Program-made: the position numbers and the translations under genes
The notes under the pieces: generated by a model
Told to the model about the DNA's origin: nothing
Databases searched by the model: none
The model's input: the letters and a program-made list of their open reading frames with translations, nothing else
Assembly: GCA_932294295.1 (NCBI GenBank)
Contig: OW028579.1
Span: 37,393,362 to 37,457,361, forward strand
From: Alitta virens
Lineage: Eukaryota; Annelida; Polychaeta; Phyllodocida; Nereididae
Direction of reading: 5' to 3'
Length of the DNA: 64,000 nucleotides
Shown: positions 58,770-64,000 of the stretch, piece after piece
Layout: each line of letters begins with the position of its first letter
Position numbering within the stretch: the first letter of the stretch is position 1

Positions 58770-60170
58770 ATAAAATTAGTTTCAACTTCCAAGATGTCAC
58801 AAGCAGTTATCCCAAGCAGCAAATTAAATCCCAGGTGTCATGGAATGCCATAGAATGTCAGCAGATGCTAAATTAGCTTTTCAACTTCTCATTAATTCCT
58901 TAATTTAAGATCCTTGTCCTTGCTGGGCACCTTTTCTGTCCTCCATGTTTTTTTTTCTGTCTTTTTGCAGAAGGCCAGGCACATATGGGAGGCAATGATG
59001 AAGTCTGAAAGAAAAAAGACAATATTCAAAAACAGTCAGCTATCTTCATTGGACTTCTAAGTAGCTCTATAAATTTCCCATATGATGCTAAATTTCTGTT
59101 CACTCATTGCAACATAGGAACCAACTGAAAATTGTTTTATTGACTAGACTAACTGCCTATATCACAATGTCATATGATTTACCATATTGGCTATTATACT
59201 TATTGGAATGTATACACGGTAGTATAATATAATATGATATATGATTTTAATACGTTTGTTCACATTAATGTTTGATTGAAATATATTGCAGACAATAATT
59301 CAATGTGATATTTATATTTGGCAATGACATGTGAATGTAACATGAGAATGAATGGTAATTTGTCATGCAAAATGATGCCATGATGCTAAAAACATGATAT
59401 GTTATAGACAATGTTAAAATGCATGGATTACATAAACTGTGACATCCATTGTAATAACTATATAAACATGCTCTCAGATACCGTATAATTGCCTTTACTT
59501 GAAAAAAAAGTTCAGACATGAACAGCTGAGACTCCAGGCTCCACAAGAATATAAGTTGACATGTGATTGAGTGTCTCAAGTAATTGACAACAATGTTTTT
59601 GTCCGTGCCCCTTTACCAGCTGTGTTAAAGTTTAGTCCGGAATTCTGTGGCAGTATTCGCCTCCCGCATCGGAGAGTAAACATCCCAGTGGATCATGGGT
59701 ATTAGCAACAAACCACTGAATGGCTTATGCTCTAATCAACACTTTGCAATGCCTAAGCAAATTAACTAATTGTATTAGGGGGGCATTCTAGTCAAGGAAT
59801 CGAAACCATCCACTTACCAAGTGTTGTTGACACATATTGTAATCACTGTGCATTGCAGTTTCACTGTAATAATCATTAACTATATATATCACATGTTTAT
59901 TTGTATATCATAATCATAACAAATGTTATTGATGTTTCAGATTATATGCACCTGCTATTTGCTTAATTGGGATATTAAAAAAAATATTAAAAATGAAGGT
60001 AAAACCATTTAGGGATCAATTCAAAACTGCATATTCATATGATGATACGAGATTTTAAAATAACATAGTGATTATTAGCATAATTTCAATATGATTATGT
60101 ACAGAAAGTAAACATACCATTATGATAGTTCTACATACAGTGCACGCCACCGATTTCATCAGGCCACCTA
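58770..60170. other. 5' flank of the GPCR, nothing recognised
   Basis: AT-rich sequence with only short frames. It could hold non-coding 5' exons or enhancers, but none is identifiable. Confidence 0.45.
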
Positions 60171-60174
60171 TTAT

Positions 60175-60268
60175 AGCTCCTATTGTTACACATATTATAT
60201 AGCTCCTACTATTACACCTATTATGGCTCCTACTTTTACACCTATTACAGCTCCTACATTGTTACAAG
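60175..60268. repeat. Tandem repeat, about 27 bp
   Basis: Units of GCTCCTACxxTTACACCTATT repeat three to four times. Confidence 0.75.
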
Positions 60269-61469
60269 CCTAGCATCATTATTAGATAAATATAAATGTG
60301 TGAAATATGGCATATTGGCACAAGCTTGTATTCAGCTATGTTAGTTAGCCTTGGTAAAACAAAATCATTGAAGATATTGGAATATCGTGAAAACTCAAAT
60401 TTCACCTGTCACATGAGGAGTTGAGGCATGTGGCAACAAGATTCAGTTTCACAAAATTAATAATCAATTTATTCGGCTTGCAATGACAAGATACTGAAAT
60501 CTACAGACTAAGTCTCTCTTCAGACTTTGAATGCTGACAGCGCTGAGGCTGACCAACTTATAATTTATAAGTTAAGAAACTGACATTAAATTCACCAAAA
60601 TGTTTGAAGTTAGTCAGTATGCATACTCTTCAGTCAAAAATAATTGACTGGACAATTCTGTGGACTGTCTACAATGTTATCTCGTTTTGGCTAGACCTTT
60701 TCGTTTATTTGATCAATTGAAGCATGACATGTATGGAAACAGGTGAAACTATGACATCATGTTTTTAGAATAAAGTGCAAATTAAAGAGCTATTCCACAT
60801 TATTTTTACGAGAGTAATGCATTGTATAAATATTTCAGATATAAATATTAACCAAGTGATGCTGCATTTACCCAGTTAATTGTTGCACTCAGCTAAGCTA
60901 CCTTGTATTTGCCTTTAAAAACAGCGATATAAGGTGAACTATGACCATATGGGGAGCAGCACATTTAACAACATATAAAAAAGCAAAACATTTGAAAAAC
61001 AAAAACAAACAAGACATTCTTCACTTGTCATTTCTTTGTAGAGGTTTCAAACAAGTGCTCCTGGATCGATCATACGTGTATAGCTTGCTCTGTTTACATA
61101 CATACATGGTCATAAAATACTGGTAACATGTGTTAGCAAGAATTTAAATCTGTTTGAGGCACAAAGGTGAACATTTTCAGGTCTGCATTGCTGCTTTAAA
61201 TGTAAGGACCATTAGTTTTGACAAGACTATAAATTTTATTTTATCAAAAAAGTTCATCCATCTTAGGAATATGACCACCTGCTTCAGACTTCTGGTAAAC
61301 ATAGGGAAATGGGCTTTCCTTAACTCTTACTTGCTTAGTATCTTGCATTTCTTACTTTTATTACTTTTTGGCAGTCTGTCTGTTCGAACGCTATTGGTCT
61401 CCACGTCTCCGCTTTTGTGTGTGAAAATAAACTTGTCCTGAACAGGATTGAGTGACAGTGTTAATGTTT

Positions 61470-61800
61470 CAGTCCGTTAGTTAGTTAGTTGGTTAGTCAG
61501 TTAGATAGTTAGTTACTAGTTAGTTAGTTGGTTAGTTGGTTAGTTAGTTAGTTAATTAGTTAGTTAGTTAGGTAGTTAGGTAGTTAGGTAGTTAGTTAAT
61601 TAGTTAGTTCTGAACAGCATTGAATGACAGTTTTAGTTAGTCAGTAAGTTAGTTAGCTACATGTAGTTAGTTAGTTCTGAACAGTGTTAGTCAGTTAGGT
61701 AGTTAGTTAGTTACAGGATTGAATGACAGTGTTAGTTAGTCAGTTAGTTAGTTAGTTGCAGGATTGAGTGACAGTGTTCATTAGATAGTTAGTTAGTTGC
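61470..61800. repeat. (GTTA)n microsatellite with GATTGAATGACAGTGTTA inserts
   Basis: GTTA units are interrupted several times by an imperfect GAACAGGATTGAGTGACAGT word (61440, 61613, 61677, 61717, 61762). This indicates a higher-order structure. Confidence 0.8.
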
Positions 61801-62289
61801 TTTGTTTATCACAACAATGGTGCTTGTTTGTCACACTGCTTGTATAACCAGACTGAAAAATCTGTGACCTTCACCTGGTTTTAGCTTATGCTTACTTAAC
61901 ACTCATGTCAATAAAATGCAGGCAACTGCAGAAAACACGGAACTCCAGCAAGTACATGATGTTGATGATGCTGACATATGCATCATAGAAGCAGGGAGAG
62001 ATGCAGGGCTCCTAGAAGATGTGTTCCCATCAACATGAACATTGACATGTGAGATGCACAATCTCTTCTGACCTCTGAAGCATGTATGTGCATCACCTAT
62101 TGTCAAAGAGACCTCCAGTAAACAGCTGCGTTAACATAAGACAACACGTGTGCTCTTCCTTGGCTTTGAATTATAATTGCTGGGTCCACAATTGTGAACT
62201 GTTATCTTTTATTTGTTAAATTTTAAAGCGATTTTATATTCACAATAAATTATTTCATCAGACGGTTGGGTGAGTTTTTGCTGTTATCG

Positions 62290-63237
62290 TGTCTTATCCT
62301 ATCTTATTCAATCATGTCTAATCTTCTCTTATCTTATCTTATCTTGTCTTGTCTTGTCTTGTCTTGTCTTGTCTTGTCTTGTCTTGTCTTGTCGTGTCTT
62401 GTCTTGTCTTATCTTATCTTATCTTATCTTATTCAATCATGTCTAATCTTCTCTTATCTTATCTTGTCTTGTCTTGTCTTATCCTATCTTATTCAATCAT
62501 GTCTAATCTTCTCTTATCTTATCTTATCTTATCTTATCTTATCTTATTCAATCATGTCTAATCTTCTCTTATCTTCTCTTGTCTTCTCTTCTCTTATCTT
62601 ATCTTATTCAATCATGTCTAATCTTCTCGTATCTTCTCTTGTCTTCTCTTATCTTATCTTATCTTATTCAATCATGTCTAATCTTCTCTTATCTTCTCTT
62701 GTCTTCTCTTATCTTATCTTATCTTATTCAATCATGTCTAATCTTCTCTTATCTTCTCTTGTCTTCTCTTGTCTTATCTTATCTTATTCAATCATGTCTA
62801 ATCTTCTCTTATCTTCTCTTGTCTTCTCTTATCTTATCCTATCTTATTCAATCATGTCTAATCTTCTCTTATCTTCTCTTGTCTTCTCTTGTCTTCTCTT
62901 GTCTTCTCTTATCTTATCTTATTCAATCATGTCTAATCTTCTCTTATCTTCTCTTGTCTTCTCTTGTCTTATCTTATCTTATTCAATCATGTCTAATCTT
63001 CTCTTATCTTCTCTTATCTTCTCTTGTCTTATCTTATCTTATCTTATTCAATCATGTCTAATCTTGTCTTGTCTTGTCTTGTCTTGTCTTGTCTTGTCTT
63101 ATCTTATCTTATTTTATCTTATTCAATCATGTCTAATCTTCTCTTATCTTCTCTTATCTTCTCTTATCTTCTCTTGTCTTCTCTTGTCTTCTCTTGTCTT
63201 CTCTTGTCTTCTCTTCTCTTATCTTATCTTATTCAAT
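62290..63237. repeat. Higher-order (CTTAT/CTTGT/CTTCT)n satellite
   Basis: Pentanucleotides CTTAT, CTTGT and CTTCT fill the block, punctuated by ATTCAATCATGTCTAATCTT. The punctuation recurs at 62546, 62606, 62666, 62726, 62786 and 62846, exactly 60 bases apart. Other intervals (60, 65, 75) differ by multiples of five. A period of five leaves plus-strand frames open (up to 338 codons), giving a meaningless Leu/Ser-rich translation. Confidence 0.95.
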
Positions 63238-63393
63238 CTTTTTTTTTTTTTTTTTTTACATAAATATGCACTAATCTTTTGATTGTTATCAACTTACTTA
63301 TGGTGTAATTATTATTTATTATTATATTGTCTTCATACCATGTGTTGTACAATGTAAGTTGGAAAGAAATAAATATTATATTATTATATTGTC
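63238..63393 (-). mobile_element. Poly-A-tailed insertion inside the pentanucleotide satellite
   Basis: The satellite breaks inside the punctuating word after ATTCAATC, with a run of about 18 T, and resumes at GTCTAATCTTCTC. The roughly 150-bp insert, read on the minus strand, ends in poly-A, which suggests a short retroposon. TTATTATATTGTC occurs at both ends of its inner part. Confidence 0.5.
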
Positions 63394-63540
63394 TAATCTT
63401 CTCTTATCTTCTCTTGTCTTCTCTTATCTTATCTTATCTTATTCAATCATGTCTAATCTTCTCTTATCTTCTCTTGTCTTCTCTTGTCTTCTCTTATCTT
63501 ATCTTATCTTATCTTATCTTATCTTATCTTATCTTATCTT
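63394..63540. repeat. Second block of the pentanucleotide satellite
   Basis: Same units and the same ATTCAATCATGTCTAATCTT word as 62290-63237, ending in pure CTTAT units. Confidence 0.95.
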
Positions 63541-64000
63541 AGAAATGTGTCAATGTCACCATGAATAAAGAGGACATTATTTTCTGGCATCATTGGCGAT
63601 ACCTACTGTTACGTAATGGAGAATGAAATAGTATGCACCAGATGGCGCTTGTTATGTCCTTAATAGGTCGTCTGTGGCTTCTAAAACTGAAGGAGATTAT
63701 CAGAGACTTCCTGCATGGAGAAATTGCACCTTGTGAAAATGGCAATTAGGAGTGTTATTTTAGGTGTCCATGCAATTAGGACCACGGTCTGTCTTGTGAT
63801 CAGCTGCAGCAATTGAAGGAGGTTGTTTCTTGGGGAAAATGTTTCTCACTATAAAAAAAAAGGAAAAGGGAAATGAGACATGTCTTTCATCGGATTACAT
63901 AAAGAGAAGACTTGACATTAGCAAAAATAAGGCAGGCAAAATGTGGTCAAATGATTTGAAAAATGTGTTATGTGGATTATGTCTAGCTCATTATATTTAT

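Noticed and set aside
62266..63282. Leu/Ser-rich 338-codon reading frame, plus overlapping ones
   Set aside because: It is a direct translation of a pentanucleotide satellite; a period of five keeps several frames open and the peptide has a five-residue repeat.

Overview
This window is eukaryotic, intron-rich and repeat-dense, and it is AT-rich (estimated by eye, not computed). It carries tRNA-derived SINEs, 5'-truncated LINE copies, a Tc1/mariner-like TIR element, foldback MITEs, a solo LTR and many tetra- and pentanucleotide satellites. One clear protein-coding exon is present, with a perfect metazoan splice donor. I infer an invertebrate bilaterian, probably marine; I cannot place it more finely from sequence alone. 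No prokaryotic gene organisation, CRISPR array, rRNA or intact tRNA gene was seen.

The single convincing gene is on the minus strand at 56872-58030. It is the first coding exon of an aminergic G-protein-coupled receptor, most like the 5-HT2 serotonin receptors, with D2-like dopamine receptors as the alternative. It encodes a 323-residue extracellular N-terminus rich in Ser, Thr and Asn with 20 N-glycosylation sequons, then TM1 and TM2, and it ends at a phase-1 GTAAGT donor. Exons for TM3-TM7 must lie at lower coordinates; I did not find them, so they may be outside the window or simply missed by eye. Just 5' of the gene (58240-58450) are three GGGCGATAA motifs and a compact nuclear-receptor-type DR1/DR3 site cluster with an overlapping E-box.

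The other roughly 62 kb looks intronic or intergenic and is built from repeats. From left to right: a probable SINE with a (TTATC)n tail (1.8-2.1 kb); a first SINE-B copy (3.3 kb); dispersed repeat R2, M2 and M1 foldbacks and a paired M3 foldback (4.4-7.1 kb); SINE-B and an E-box cluster (8.5-9.5 kb); an M2 foldback with an almost perfect 40-bp-arm hairpin (14.4-14.7 kb); a transposon-dense block with two 910-bp direct repeats, three LINE remnants and a SINE (15.2-19.9 kb); a solo LTR with target-site duplication (20.96-21.2 kb); satellites (22-24 kb); a candidate promoter (27.9 kb); a 0.9-kb Tc1/mariner-like element (28.3-29.2 kb); a minisatellite (32.3-32.7 kb); a LINE end nested inside a SINE (36.1-36.6 kb); SINE-A and SINE-C copies; M4 repeats (50-55 kb); and a large higher-order pentanucleotide satellite (62.3-63.5 kb) that carries a poly-A insertion.

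Most open reading frames elsewhere are short, or come from satellites whose period keeps several frames open. I have not annotated them as genes.
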